Source: Amycolatopsis orientalis DSM 40040 = KCTC 9412
GTDB lineage: Bacteria; Actinomycetota; Actinomycetes; Mycobacteriales; Pseudonocardiaceae
Direction: 5' to 3'
DNA length: 64,000 nt
Assembly (NCBI RefSeq): GCF_000478275.1
Contig: NZ_ASJB01000061.1
Span: forward strand, 1-64,000
The notes beneath the pieces were generated by a model. The model saw nothing but the letters and a program-made list of their open reading frames with translations, did no database searches and was not told the DNA's origin. Shown piece by piece: positions 34,584 to 43,624 of this stretch (the stretch's first letter is position 1; each line of letters opens with the position of its first letter). A program made the position numbers and the translations under genes.

Positions 34584-37500
34584 TTGAGTGTAATCACATT
34601 CCGCAAGGGGCCGCGACGGCCAGGACCGGAAATGCCCGAGGGCGAGCTGAGTATCCAGGAACCGCCCACGCTGCCCGAAGTCCAGCGCAGCGCCGGCGCG
34701 GTCATGATGTACCTGCCGATGGCGCTGTCGTCGACGGCGACGGTGCTGTTGTTCGTCCGTCCCGGCGAGAACGGCGCGTTCAGCTATCTGGCCGCCGGGC
34801 TGATGACGGTGTCGTCGATGGCCATGCTGGTCGGCCAGCTCGGCCGCAGCGCGGGCGAGCGCAAACAGAAACTCAACGACGCCCGGCGCGACTACCTCCG
34901 CTATCTGGCGCAGTCGCGGCGCAAGGTCCGGGAAGTGGTGACCCGCCAACGGGAAGCGCTGGCCTGGCGGCATCCCGACCCGACCTCGCTGTGGTCGTTG
35001 CCCGGCACGACCCGGATGTGGGAACGGGACGCCGCCGACGACGACTTCGGGGAGATTCGGGTCGCGCGCGGTCCCCAGCGGCTCGCGTGGCGGCTGAACC
35101 CGTTGTCCACCAAGCCCGTCGACGATCTGGAGCCGCTGTCCGCGCACGCGCTCCGCCGGTTCATCCACGCCTACGGCACCGTGACCGATCAGCCGGTGGC
35201 GGTGTTCCTGCCGTCGTTCGCCCGGATCCTGGTGCAGGCCGCCGGTGACGAGGACGAGCGGATCCGGGCACTCGCCCGGTCGATGATGGCGCATCTCGCG
35301 GTCTTCCACTCCCCCGCGGAACTGCGGATCGTCGTCCTCACCGCCCCGGAACGGCGGGGCGACTGGGAATGGGCGAAATGGCTGCCGCACAACCTCCATC
35401 CCAGCGAAACCGACGGCGCCGGGGAAGCCCGGCTGGTGGTGGAGTCCATCGCCGAGCTGGAAACCGCGCTGGGCGACGAATTCGCCACCAGGCCCGGCTT
35501 CGACCCGGACGCCCTGCCCGACAGCCACGAACCGTGTGTGATGTTGTTCGTGGACGGTGTCACCGTGCCGCCCACGTCGCGGCTCTCCGGTGACGGCTAC
35601 CGCAACACGACGGTCGTCGACCTCTCGTCGGCACTGTCCGTTCAGGACGATCCGCTGACCCTGCGGCTCCGGCTCGAAGACGGGAAGCTGAAGCTGATCA
35701 CGGTCGACCAGCACAACAAGGAGGTCGCGGGCGACCTCGGCCGTCCGGACGGGATCGGTCTCAACACCGCGTCCGCGCTGGCGATGCGGCTGGCGCCCTA
35801 CCGGGTCGGCGCGCGGCGGAAGTCGGCCGAGCCGATGGCCGCCGACTTCGACCTGACCGCCATGCTGGGCATCACCGACATCCAGACCTACGACGTCGCG
35901 GCGGGCTGGGCGGCGAAACGCGCGGGCGGCAGGCTCCGGGTGCCGCTCGGCGTCGGCCCGACCGGCGCCCCGGTCGATCTCGACATCAAGGAATCCGCCC
36001 AGTCGGGCATGGGCCCGCACGGCATGCTGATCGGCGCGACCGGCTCCGGGAAGTCGGAACTGCTGCGCACCCTCGTGCTGGCGCTCGCCCTCACGCATTC
36101 GTCGGAGATCCTGAACTTCGTCCTGGTGGACTTCAAAGGTGGCGCGACCTTCCTCGGACTGGACGGGCTGCCGCACACGTCCGCGGTGATCACGAACCTC
36201 GCCGACGAGGCCGCGCTGGTCGGCCGGATGCGCGAGGCGCTCAACGGGGAACTGGTGCGGCGCCAGGAACTTCTGCGCAAGGCGGGTAACTACAGCTCCG
36301 CGCTGGACTACGAGCGTGCGCGGGCGAACGGGACCCCGCTCGCTCCGCTGCCCACCCTTTTCCTGGTGGTGGACGAATTCAGCGAGCTGTTGTCGGCGCA
36401 CCGCGACTTCATGGACCTGTTCATCATGATCGGCAGGCTCGGCCGTTCACTCGGCGTCCATCTGCTGCTCGCCTCGCAGCGGCTCGACGAAAGCCGGATC
36501 CACCAGCTGGAATCGCATCTGTCGTACCGGATCGGCCTGCGCACCTTCTCGGCGATGGAAAGCCGTGGCGTACTCGGGGTACCGGACGCCTATCAGCTGC
36601 CGTCGGATCCGGGGAACGGCTTCCTCAAGAGCGGTACCGCGGCGCTGGACCGGTTCAAGGCGGCCTACGTCTCCGGGCCGCACCGCGTGGTGCGGCGGAA
36701 TGTCGAACAGGCGGTGGTTGCCCAGCAGATCGTGCCGTTCACCTCGAAGTTCGCCGCCCGCACCGAACCGGCGCCCGAACCCGAGCCGGTCCCGGTGGCC
36801 GAAGCCGAACCCGAAGGTTCGGTGCCGAGCCTGCTGGAGCTGGCCGTGGACCGGCTCCGGGACGCCGGTCCGCCCGCACACCAGGTCTGGCTCCCGCCGC
36901 TGGACGCGCCCAGTTCCCTCGACGAACTGCTGCCGCCGCTGGTGGAAACCCGTGAACACGGGCTCACCGCCCTGGCGTGGCCGGGCCGCGGCGCGCTGAC
37001 CGTCCCCATCGGACTGATCGACCGCCCCTTCGAGCAGACCAGGGATCCACTGCTCGTCGACCTCGCGGGCAGCGACGGCCACGTCGCGATCGTCGGCGGG
37101 CCGCAGAGCGGCAAGAGCACGGCGCTGCGCACCCTGGTCACCGCGCTGGCGCTGACCCACACCCCGGCCGAAGTCCAGTTCTACTGCCTCGACTTCGGCG
37201 GCGGAACGCTGACCAGCCTGCGGAAACTGCCGCATGTCGGCGGGGTGACCGGCAGGCTGGACGTCGAACGCATCCACCGCACCATCGGCGAGATCACCGC
37301 GCTGCTGACCCGCCGGGAACGGTTCTTCACCGACAACGACATCGACTCCATGGCCACCTACCGGCGCAAGCGGGCGGCGGGGGAGTTCGCCGACCAGCGC
37401 CACGGTGACGTCTTCCTCGTGGTGGACGGCTGGTCCACGATCCGGCAGGATTTCATGGACCTGCTGCCGACGTTCGTCGAACTGGCCTCACGCGGCCTCA

Positions 37501-38561
37501 ACTACGGCATCCACCTGATGATGGCGTCGAGCCGGTGGAGCGAGATCGTCAGCGCCGTCCGCGACCTCGTCGGCACGCAACTCGAACTCCGGCTCGGCGA
37601 CCCGGTCGATTCGGTGATCAACATGCGCGCGGCGGCGACCGTGCCGAAGATCCCGGGCCGCGGCCTCACCGACAAGGAACTGCACTTCCTCACCGCGCTG
37701 CCGTCCATCGACGGCGTGGACCGCGACGTCGCCGAACACGTCGAGGCGCTGGTGGACCGGATCGCCTCGGCGTGGCCCGGCCCGTCCGCTCCCGGGGTCC
37801 GGATGCTGCCGGTGGTACTGGACCGGGCCGAGCTGCCGCCGCCGGACGCGGACATGCGGCTCGCGCTGGGCCTGGACGATCAGCGTCTCGAGCCGTTGTG
37901 GCACGACTTCGAGGACCACCCGCACCTGATGGTCGTCGGCGACGTGGAATCCGGGAAGACGAACCTGCTGCGGCTGGTGATCGACGGCATCACCCGGCGC
38001 TACTCCCCGCAGGAGGCGCGGATCATCACGGTCGACTACCGCCGCGGCCTGTACGACGCCGTCCCCAAGGACTATCAGCTGGGCTACGCGGTGTCCGGGG
38101 ACACGGTGCACGACATGATCGACGGCGTCGCGAGGGCGGTCCAGACCCGGATCCCGGGCCCCGACATCACGCCGGCGCGCCTGCGGTTGCGCGACTGGTG
38201 GACCGGACCGCAGGTGTTCGTGGTGATCGACGACTACGACATGGTGGCGTCGTCGTCGAACGCCCTCTTCCAGCAACTGTTCGACCCGCTGGCGCAGGGC
38301 AACGCGCTGGGCCTGCACCTCGTCGTCGCCCGCGGCGCCAACGGGATCGGGCGCGGTGCCAACGATCCGTTGCTGCGGCGGCTCGTCGAGGTCAACACCC
38401 CGATGATGCTGCTCTCGTGCCCGCTGTCGGAAGGCATCGTGTTCGGCGAGGTGCGGCCGCGCGTCCTGACCCCGGGACGGGCGCAGTACGCGACACGGCG
38501 CGGGACGACCGTCGTGCAGACGGCGCTCTCGGCGCACGAAGCGGCGCTCGTCGCGAAGTGA
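34584..38561 (+). CDS. eccC: T7SS motor ATPase EccC, single-chain form (1325 aa)
   Basis: TTG at 34584 (LSVITFRKGPRR) with GGAAGGA upstream is preferred over the open frame from 34539. Two membrane helices lie at about 45-90, then three FtsK/SpoIIIE-type ATPase domains. Their P-loops are GATGSGKS (about 483), GGPQSGKS (about 837) and GDVESGKT (about 1118). Domain 1 has a full Walker B (VVDEF). Domain 2 has VVDGW and domain 3 VIDDY, so the catalytic Glu is changed in both, as often seen in EccC where these domains bind substrates. EccC drives export of WXG100 proteins. It is divergent from eccD and converges on the mycosin gene. The fused form combines the EccCa and EccCb chains of ESX-1. Confidence 0.93.
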   Translation: MSVITFRKGPRRPGPEMPEGELSIQEPPTLPEVQRSAGAVMMYLPMALSSTATVLLFVRPGENGAFSYLAAGLMTVSSMAMLVGQLGRSAGERKQKLNDARRDYLRYLAQSRRKVREVVTRQREALAWRHPDPTSLWSLPGTTRMWERDAADDDFGEIRVARGPQRLAWRLNPLSTKPVDDLEPLSAHALRRFIHAYGTVTDQPVAVFLPSFARILVQAAGDEDERIRALARSMMAHLAVFHSPAELRIVVLTAPERRGDWEWAKWLPHNLHPSETDGAGEARLVVESIAELETALGDEFATRPGFDPDALPDSHEPCVMLFVDGVTVPPTSRLSGDGYRNTTVVDLSSALSVQDDPLTLRLRLEDGKLKLITVDQHNKEVAGDLGRPDGIGLNTASALAMRLAPYRVGARRKSAEPMAADFDLTAMLGITDIQTYDVAAGWAAKRAGGRLRVPLGVGPTGAPVDLDIKESAQSGMGPHGMLIGATGSGKSELLRTLVLALALTHSSEILNFVLVDFKGGATFLGLDGLPHTSAVITNLADEAALVGRMREALNGELVRRQELLRKAGNYSSALDYERARANGTPLAPLPTLFLVVDEFSELLSAHRDFMDLFIMIGRLGRSLGVHLLLASQRLDESRIHQLESHLSYRIGLRTFSAMESRGVLGVPDAYQLPSDPGNGFLKSGTAALDRFKAAYVSGPHRVVRRNVEQAVVAQQIVPFTSKFAARTEPAPEPEPVPVAEAEPEGSVPSLLELAVDRLRDAGPPAHQVWLPPLDAPSSLDELLPPLVETREHGLTALAWPGRGALTVPIGLIDRPFEQTRDPLLVDLAGSDGHVAIVGGPQSGKSTALRTLVTALALTHTPAEVQFYCLDFGGGTLTSLRKLPHVGGVTGRLDVERIHRTIGEITALLTRRERFFTDNDIDSMATYRRKRAAGEFADQRHGDVFLVVDGWSTIRQDFMDLLPTFVELASRGLNYGIHLMMASSRWSEIVSAVRDLVGTQLELRLGDPVDSVINMRAAATVPKIPGRGLTDKELHFLTALPSIDGVDRDVAEHVEALVDRIASAWPGPSAPGVRMLPVVLDRAELPPPDADMRLALGLDDQRLEPLWHDFEDHPHLMVVGDVESGKTNLLRLVIDGITRRYSPQEARIITVDYRRGLYDAVPKDYQLGYAVSGDTVHDMIDGVARAVQTRIPGPDITPARLRLRDWWTGPQVFVVIDDYDMVASSSNALFQQLFDPLAQGNALGLHLVVARGANGIGRGANDPLLRRLVEVNTPMMLLSCPLSEGIVFGEVRPRVLTPGRAQYATRRGTTVVQTALSAHEAALVAK

Positions 38562-38630
38562 CCCGCCCTGGGGTCGCGGAACACCCCCGGCCGCGTCCCC
38601 AGGGCTTCCGGCGGCTCGCCCGGCCGCCCA

Positions 38631-38678
38631 GGTCGTGAGTGGTAAGTGTCGTTCTAACGGCACTTACCACTCACGACC
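38631..38678. repeat. 48-nt palindrome, copy 2 of the GTGAGTGGTAAGTG family
   Basis: It has the same 18-nt arms as 24352-24399, with CTA instead of AGA at the centre. It lies about 70 nt after the eccC stop. Confidence 0.85.
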
Positions 38679-38744
38679 ACCCGGACCACCTGCGGTCCCG
38701 CAGCGCTCACTCACCACCGGCCCGAACCGCTTGCGGTGCGGTCA

Positions 38745-38793
38745 GTGCGAGGCGCGAGGCGCGAGGCGCGAGGCGCGAGGTGCGAGGCGCGAG
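38745..38793. repeat. Tandem 7-nt repeat (GCGCGAG x7)
   Basis: Seven head-to-tail units of GCGCGAG, two of them GTGCGAG. It is non-coding and lies between two palindromes. Copy number may vary between strains. Confidence 0.85.
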
Positions 38794-38795
38794 GT

Positions 38796-38848
38796 GTCCC
38801 AAAGGGCCCCTTTGAGACCTTCACCGTCGCAAAGGGACCCTTTGGGAC
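38796..38848. repeat. Inverted repeat GTCCCAAAGGG...
   Basis: Arms of 19 nt (38796-38814 and 38830-38848) with one mismatch around a 15-nt loop. Each arm is itself nearly palindromic (CAAAGGGNCCCTTTG). It starts 2 nt after the 7-nt tandem repeat. Confidence 0.75.
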
Positions 38849-38877
38849 GCGTCCGCACGTAGCCGATGGGCCGGGGT

Positions 38878-38925
38878 GGTCGTGAGTGGTAAGTGTCGTT
38901 AGAACGACACTTACCACTCACGACC
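38878..38925. repeat. 48-nt palindrome, copy 3 of the GTGAGTGGTAAGTG family
   Basis: Same 18-nt arms; the middle pairs perfectly here (TCGTTAGAACGA). It lies 27 nt beyond the mycP stop and probably terminates mycP. Confidence 0.85.
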
Positions 38926-38952
38926 CAGCCGGGCACCCGCGGTCCGCAGCGC

Positions 38953-40068
38953 TCACTCGCCGCCCGCCCGCCACCGCCGACGCCTGCCCCGCGGGACGAC
39001 GACGGCGGCAGCGCCCAGCAAAGCGACGGCGGCGGCGACTCCGGCCACCACCGCCCAGGCGCCCTGCCGGGCGGGGGCGAGGTCCGGCGCGGGCGTCACC
39101 ATCAGGGGTTCGCGGCGCACCGCCGCGGCACCGTCCGCCGTCGCGACCGACGTCATGGCGGCGAGCGGGTCGAGCACGGTGACGCCGCCCTGCGCGTACG
39201 CGGTGTCCCGCAACCGCCGGGCGAGGTCGGCCGCCGTCGTCTCGGGCCGGTACGACCGGATCAGCGCCGCCGCGGCCGCCACGTGCGCGGCGGCGAACGC
39301 GGGTCCGGCGCCGACGGCCGCGCCCCCGCCGGGGCCCTTGCCCACGACGAGATTTCCCGGCGCGGCAAGGATTCCGGGCGCGGCGGCGGCCTTGCCGTCC
39401 GGTCCGATGGCGGTCACCGCGAGCACGCCGGGGAACGCCGCCGGGTAGTACGGGCCCGGCGGGACGTCGCGCGCCGTGGTCAGGTCCCGGCCCGCGGCCG
39501 CCACGATCAGCGCACCCGCCGCGACGGCCCGGTCGACGGCCTGCCGCAGCGCGGGGTCCGCCTCGGTGACGGCCGCCGCGACGCAGATGATCCGCGCCCC
39601 GGCCGCGACCGCGCCGTCGAGTCCGCCCGCGATACTCGCCGCGGTCGCCGTGCCGGAGCGGTCCGTACCGCGCACCGCGAGCACGCGAGCCCCGGGTGCC
39701 AGCCCGGAAACCTTGGCGGTGCCCGAAGGAGGCGCCGCGATCAGGCTCGCGACGACGGTGCCGTGCCCGACGCAGTCCGTTCCGCCGTCGCCGACCGGCC
39801 GCACCGGGAGGACCGACCCGTCGACCCCGGTGTCCACCACCGCGACGGTCACGCCCTCCCCGGTCGCCAGGGCCCACAGGCGGTCCGCGCCGAGATAGGG
39901 CAACTGCCAGGGCACCGCGGGTGCTTGCTTGCCCGAAGACGCGGTGCACGCCTGACCGGCCTTCAGCGCCTGCGGGATCTGAGGGAGCTCAGTGTCCTGC
40001 GCCGCCGCGAGGCCGCCGTTCGCCAGCAAGGTGAGCGTCGCGCACGCGACCGTCAGATGTCGCCTCAT
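38953..40068 (-). CDS. mycP: Mycosin-like subtilase lacking the catalytic serine (MycP-type, 371 aa)
   Basis: ATG at 40068 begins a signal peptide (MRRHLTVACATLTLLANG, cleavage near AAA-QD). A subtilase fold follows, then a C-terminal membrane helix (VVAGVAAAVALLGAAAVVV) and a basic tail, the standard mycosin layout. Asp79 (VAVVDTGVD) and His102 (VGHGTVV) are in place. The GTSxA-type serine motif reads G-P-A-F-A-A-A-H-V, so the catalytic Ser is Ala257. The oxyanion Asn (AAAGN) is Arg194 (AAAGRD). The enzyme should be inactive. Mycobacterial mycosins stabilise the T7SS membrane complex without needing protease activity, so a structural role fits. It lies divergent from the EccA-like gene, with a putative promoter copy upstream (40101-40119). 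Confidence 0.9.
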   Translation of the reverse strand: MRRHLTVACATLTLLANGGLAAAQDTELPQIPQALKAGQACTASSGKQAPAVPWQLPYLGADRLWALATGEGVTVAVVDTGVDGSVLPVRPVGDGGTDCVGHGTVVASLIAAPPSGTAKVSGLAPGARVLAVRGTDRSGTATAASIAGGLDGAVAAGARIICVAAAVTEADPALRQAVDRAVAAGALIVAAAGRDLTTARDVPPGPYYPAAFPGVLAVTAIGPDGKAAAAPGILAAPGNLVVGKGPGGGAAVGAGPAFAAAHVAAAAALIRSYRPETTAADLARRLRDTAYAQGGVTVLDPLAAMTSVATADGAAAVRREPLMVTPAPDLAPARQGAWAVVAGVAAAVALLGAAAVVVPRGRRRRWRAGGE

Positions 40069-40100
40069 CGTCCCAGTCCAGCACGCGCCACCGGACCCGC

Positions 40101-40119
40101 CCAGGAAGAAGTACCGGCA
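40101..40119 (-). promoter_or_regulatory. Putative promoter element upstream of mycP, copy C
   Basis: On the minus strand the sequence is TGCCGGTACTTCTTCCTGG, with 16 of 19 positions equal to copy B at 46699-46717. It ends about 32 nt upstream of the mycP start. A C-rich stretch precedes it, as in the other copies. Confidence 0.45.
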
Positions 40120-40213
40120 GGTTCGCCGGACGGGTGAACCCGATCGGACCCCTGCCGCGTTGTCCGGAGTGGAGCCAACGGGCACCGCCCGCAGAACGAC
40201 GAGGGGAGCGCTC

Positions 40214-43200
40214 GTGTCACGGCACGTGCTCACGGTGGACCGCGATCAGGGGTATCGCACCATTTCGGCCGCGTTGGAGGACGCGCGCAACGGCACGGTG
40301 ATCTCCGTGCTTCCCGGCCGCTACGACGAATCGCTGGTGGTGACCAAGGTGGTCACCATCGCGGCCAGCGAGGCCCGCGGGACCGTGGAAGTCGTGGCAC
40401 GGCAGGGAAGCGCGGTCCAGCTCGCCGCCGAGGCGGTCAAGCTCACCGGCCTGGTCCTGCGCGGGCAGCACGAGGCCCTGCCCGCGGTCGACGTCGCACG
40501 CGGACAGGCCGCGGTCGAGGACTGCGAGATCATCGGTGCCGCCTGGACCGCCGTGCTCGCCCGCAATTCGGGTTCGCTGGCGATGCGCGGCTGCCGGGTG
40601 ACCAACCCCGGCGGCGCTGGGATCGTGGTCACCTCCCCCGCCCCCAGCACGATCGAGGACTGCGTCGTCGAACACGTGGGGACCTCCGCCGTGGTGATCG
40701 CCGAACGCGGCAACCCGATGGTCCGCGACTGCACCCTGCGGCACGCCAAGGGAAACGGCGTCTGCGCGAACGGTCAGGCACAGGGCACCATCCAGCATTG
40801 CGACATCTCCTCGACCGGGCGGCCGGGGATCGCGCTCGAAGAGGACAGCGCGACGAAGGTCATCGACACCACCGTGCGCGACACGGCGAGCGGCGTCTTC
40901 ATCAGCACCCATTCCTCGCCCGTGCTCGAAGAGTGCCGGACCACCAACACCACCGGCGACGGGATCACCGTGGCCGACGGCGCCGACCCGGTGCTGCGCC
41001 GCTGCCGCACGGCCAAGTCCGGTGGCGCCGGCGTCCGCGTCACCGGACGATCCCGCGGCACGTTCGAGGACTGCGAGGTCTCCGACGCGACCGGCGCGGG
41101 CATCCACGTCGACGAGGCGAGCGGCCCGACCTTCAGCCGGACGACGGTCCGCGGGGGCGCGTCGGAAGGACTCGTGGTCACCGACGGCGCGACGGCCGAG
41201 TTCGACCGGCTGGAGATCCGGGACGTCATGGGTCACGGGGTGCTGGTGCGGGCGGCCGCCAACCCGCTGCTCCGCCGGATGACGCTCAACGGCTGCCGGG
41301 GCAACGGCATCGAGGTCACCGGCAACGGCCGCGGCCGGGTCGAAGACTGTGAGGTGCGGGACGCCGGAAAGGCCGGGCTCAGCGTCTCCGAAGGCGGAAG
41401 TCCTTACGTCAGCACGCTTCGGGTGTTCCAGCCGGGCCGGGCCGGGGTCCTGATCGGACCCGGCGGCGTCGGTTCCCTGCGGGACTGCGAAATCGGCGAC
41501 GCCGGGGAGGACGGCGTACTCGTGCAGGACGGCGGGGAGCTGATGCTCTCCCGGTCCACGGTCCGGCGTTCCCGCGGCCACGGCATCCTCGTCGAGGCCG
41601 GTGCGCGGGCCAAGCTGACGGCCGACGACGTGAGCGGCAACCGCCGCGACGGCGTGCGGATCGAGTCGGCCGAGGCGGTGACCCTGGTGGACTGCACCGT
41701 CTCCGACAACACCGGGAGCGGTCTCCGGGCCACCGTGCCCGGCGGCCGGCTGTCGGTGGAGAACCTGACCAGCAAGGCCAACGGCGCCGCCGACACCGAC
41801 GGTACGACGGCCACCACCGCCGAACTGGGCGTGGTCGCCGAACCGGGCGAACCGGCCCAGCAGGCCGAAGACGACGGCGGACCGCTCGCCAAACTCGAGG
41901 AGCTGGTCGGCCTCAGCGGCGTCAAACATCAGGTGAAGACCCTGGTGAACCTGAACAAGATGGCCCGGCGGCGGGAGCAGGCCGGCCTGATCGCGCCGCC
42001 GACCAGCAGGCATCTGATCTTCGCCGGACCGCCCGGAACCGGCAAGACGACCGTCGCCCGGCTCTACGGCAGCATCCTCGCCGAACTGGGTGTGCTGCGC
42101 GAAGGTCATCTCGTCGAGGTGGCCAGGGCCGATCTGGTCGCCCAGATCGTCGGCGGCACGGCGATCAAGACCACCGAGACGTTCACCAAGGCACTCGGCG
42201 GCGTGCTGTTCATCGACGAGGCGTACACCCTGAGCGCGCAGAGCAAGGGCAGCGGACCGGATTTCGGCCGCGAGGCCGTCGACACCCTGGTCAAGCTGAT
42301 GGAAGACCATCGTGACGAGCTCGTGGTGGTCGCCGCGGGCTACTCGCAGGAGATGTCCACGTTCCTGCAGTCCAACCCCGGCCTGGCGTCCCGGTTCACC
42401 CGGACCATCGAGTTCGAGAACTACTCCACCGACGAACTGGTGACCATCGTCGAGCGCATGTGTGCCGCCCATCAGTACCAGGTGCCCGAAGACACCCGGA
42501 ACGCGCTGTCCGTCCACTTCGGACAGATGGAACGCGGCGACGACTTCGGCAACGGGCGGACCGCGCGCAAGGTGTTCGAGGAGATGGTGGACCGGCAGGC
42601 GTTCCGGCTGGCGAGCGACGGGGACGCCGACGACCAGAGCCTGTCGCTCCTGCTCGCCGCCGACGTCCCCGGTGACGCCGGGAGCGCGGCACGGGAGGGC
42701 GACGAGGACACCCTGGCCGCGTTGCGGACCAATCTGGACTCGATGATCGGCCTCGCCGGGGTGAAGGACGCGATCAACGATCTGGTGAACCTGATCTCCA
42801 CCGCCCGGCAGCGGCGGAAGGCCGGGCTCCCGGTCCCGGCGATCAGCAACCATCTGGTCTTCGCCGGTGCGCCCGGTACCGGCAAGACCACGGTGGCGCG
42901 GCTCTACGGCGAACTGCTCGCCGCGCTGGGCGTGCTGCGCAAGGGACATCTGGTCGAGGTCGCGCGCGCCGACCTCGTCGGCCGCTACGTGGGGCACACC
43001 GCGCATCTGACCAGGGAGGCGTTCGAGTCCGCGCGCGGTGGCGTGCTGTTCATCGACGAGGCGTACGCGCTGACCCCGGCCGGGGCCACGGGCGGTGATT
43101 TCGGCCAGGAAGCCGTCGACACCCTGGTCAAGCTGATGGAGGACCACCGCGACGACACGGTGGTGATCGTCGCCGGCTACTCCGCTGAGATGCGGGCGTT

Positions 43201-43510
43201 CCTCGCCTCCAACGCCGGTCTCGCCTCGCGGTTCTCCCGGCACATCGAGTTCGAGAACTACTCCACCGACGACCTCGTCACCATCGTGCACCGGATGGCC
43301 ACGTCGAACGGCTACGAATGCGCGCCGGAGACGGTCATCGCGCTGCGCCGCCACTTCGCCGCCGTCGAGCGTGACGAAACCTTCGGCAACGCCCGCTACG
43401 CCCGCCAAGTGATGGAGAACATGATGACCCGTCAGGCGGGGCGGCTCAGTACCGCGGGGGCACCGACGGTCGCGGATCTGCGGCTGCTCTCACCAGCCGA
43501 TCTTCCCTGA
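40214..43510 (+). CDS. Beta-helix/double AAA+ ATPase, EccA-like (1098 aa)
   Basis: GTG at 40214 follows GAGGGGAG; the frame is open further upstream but has no site. Residues 1-530 are a right-handed parallel beta-helix: about 22-residue turns with recurring DC-V/EDCE and G-I-x-V patterns, like pectate-lyase-type repeats. Two CbbX/EccA-type AAA+ modules follow. Walker A motifs are GPPGTGKT (about 605) and GAPGTGKT (about 884), Walker B motifs are FIDEAY in each, and arginine-finger segments are ASRFTR and ASRFSR. EccA proteins are cytosolic T7SS ATPases that handle substrates or chaperones. A beta-helix in place of the usual TPR N-terminus changes the substrate-binding part. It is divergent from mycP. 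There is no signal peptide, so it is cytoplasmic. Confidence 0.88.
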   Translation: MSRHVLTVDRDQGYRTISAALEDARNGTVISVLPGRYDESLVVTKVVTIAASEARGTVEVVARQGSAVQLAAEAVKLTGLVLRGQHEALPAVDVARGQAAVEDCEIIGAAWTAVLARNSGSLAMRGCRVTNPGGAGIVVTSPAPSTIEDCVVEHVGTSAVVIAERGNPMVRDCTLRHAKGNGVCANGQAQGTIQHCDISSTGRPGIALEEDSATKVIDTTVRDTASGVFISTHSSPVLEECRTTNTTGDGITVADGADPVLRRCRTAKSGGAGVRVTGRSRGTFEDCEVSDATGAGIHVDEASGPTFSRTTVRGGASEGLVVTDGATAEFDRLEIRDVMGHGVLVRAAANPLLRRMTLNGCRGNGIEVTGNGRGRVEDCEVRDAGKAGLSVSEGGSPYVSTLRVFQPGRAGVLIGPGGVGSLRDCEIGDAGEDGVLVQDGGELMLSRSTVRRSRGHGILVEAGARAKLTADDVSGNRRDGVRIESAEAVTLVDCTVSDNTGSGLRATVPGGRLSVENLTSKANGAADTDGTTATTAELGVVAEPGEPAQQAEDDGGPLAKLEELVGLSGVKHQVKTLVNLNKMARRREQAGLIAPPTSRHLIFAGPPGTGKTTVARLYGSILAELGVLREGHLVEVARADLVAQIVGGTAIKTTETFTKALGGVLFIDEAYTLSAQSKGSGPDFGREAVDTLVKLMEDHRDELVVVAAGYSQEMSTFLQSNPGLASRFTRTIEFENYSTDELVTIVERMCAAHQYQVPEDTRNALSVHFGQMERGDDFGNGRTARKVFEEMVDRQAFRLASDGDADDQSLSLLLAADVPGDAGSAAREGDEDTLAALRTNLDSMIGLAGVKDAINDLVNLISTARQRRKAGLPVPAISNHLVFAGAPGTGKTTVARLYGELLAALGVLRKGHLVEVARADLVGRYVGHTAHLTREAFESARGGVLFIDEAYALTPAGATGGDFGQEAVDTLVKLMEDHRDDTVVIVAGYSAEMRAFLASNAGLASRFSRHIEFENYSTDDLVTIVHRMATSNGYECAPETVIALRRHFAAVERDETFGNARYARQVMENMMTRQAGRLSTAGAPTVADLRLLSPADLP

Positions 43511-43532
43511 CCGCCGACCTGAAACCGACCGG

Positions 43533-43570
43533 AAACCGCCCTGACCGATTCCTCCGCGTCGGGGCGGTTT
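43533..43570 (+). terminator. Hairpin terminator after the EccA-like gene
   Basis: A 9-bp stem (AAACCGCCC / GGGCGGTTT) with a 20-nt loop starts 23 nt after the stop at 43510 and is followed by a short CGTTTG. It separates the EccA-like gene from the regulator gene. Confidence 0.6.
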
Positions 43571-43624
43571 CGTTTGCGCGCAAGCGAGTCGGTGACGTTC
43601 CGCCATCGGGAGTTCACCCTCGCC

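Larger units (their letters stand above)
38562..38952. other. Repeat-dense intergenic region between eccC and mycP
   Basis: This 391-bp stretch between two convergent genes holds no credible ORF. It contains two copies of the 48-nt palindrome (38631-38678, 38878-38925), a 7-nt tandem repeat (38745-38793) and a further inverted repeat (38796-38848). Together they probably terminate transcription from both sides. Confidence 0.75.
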
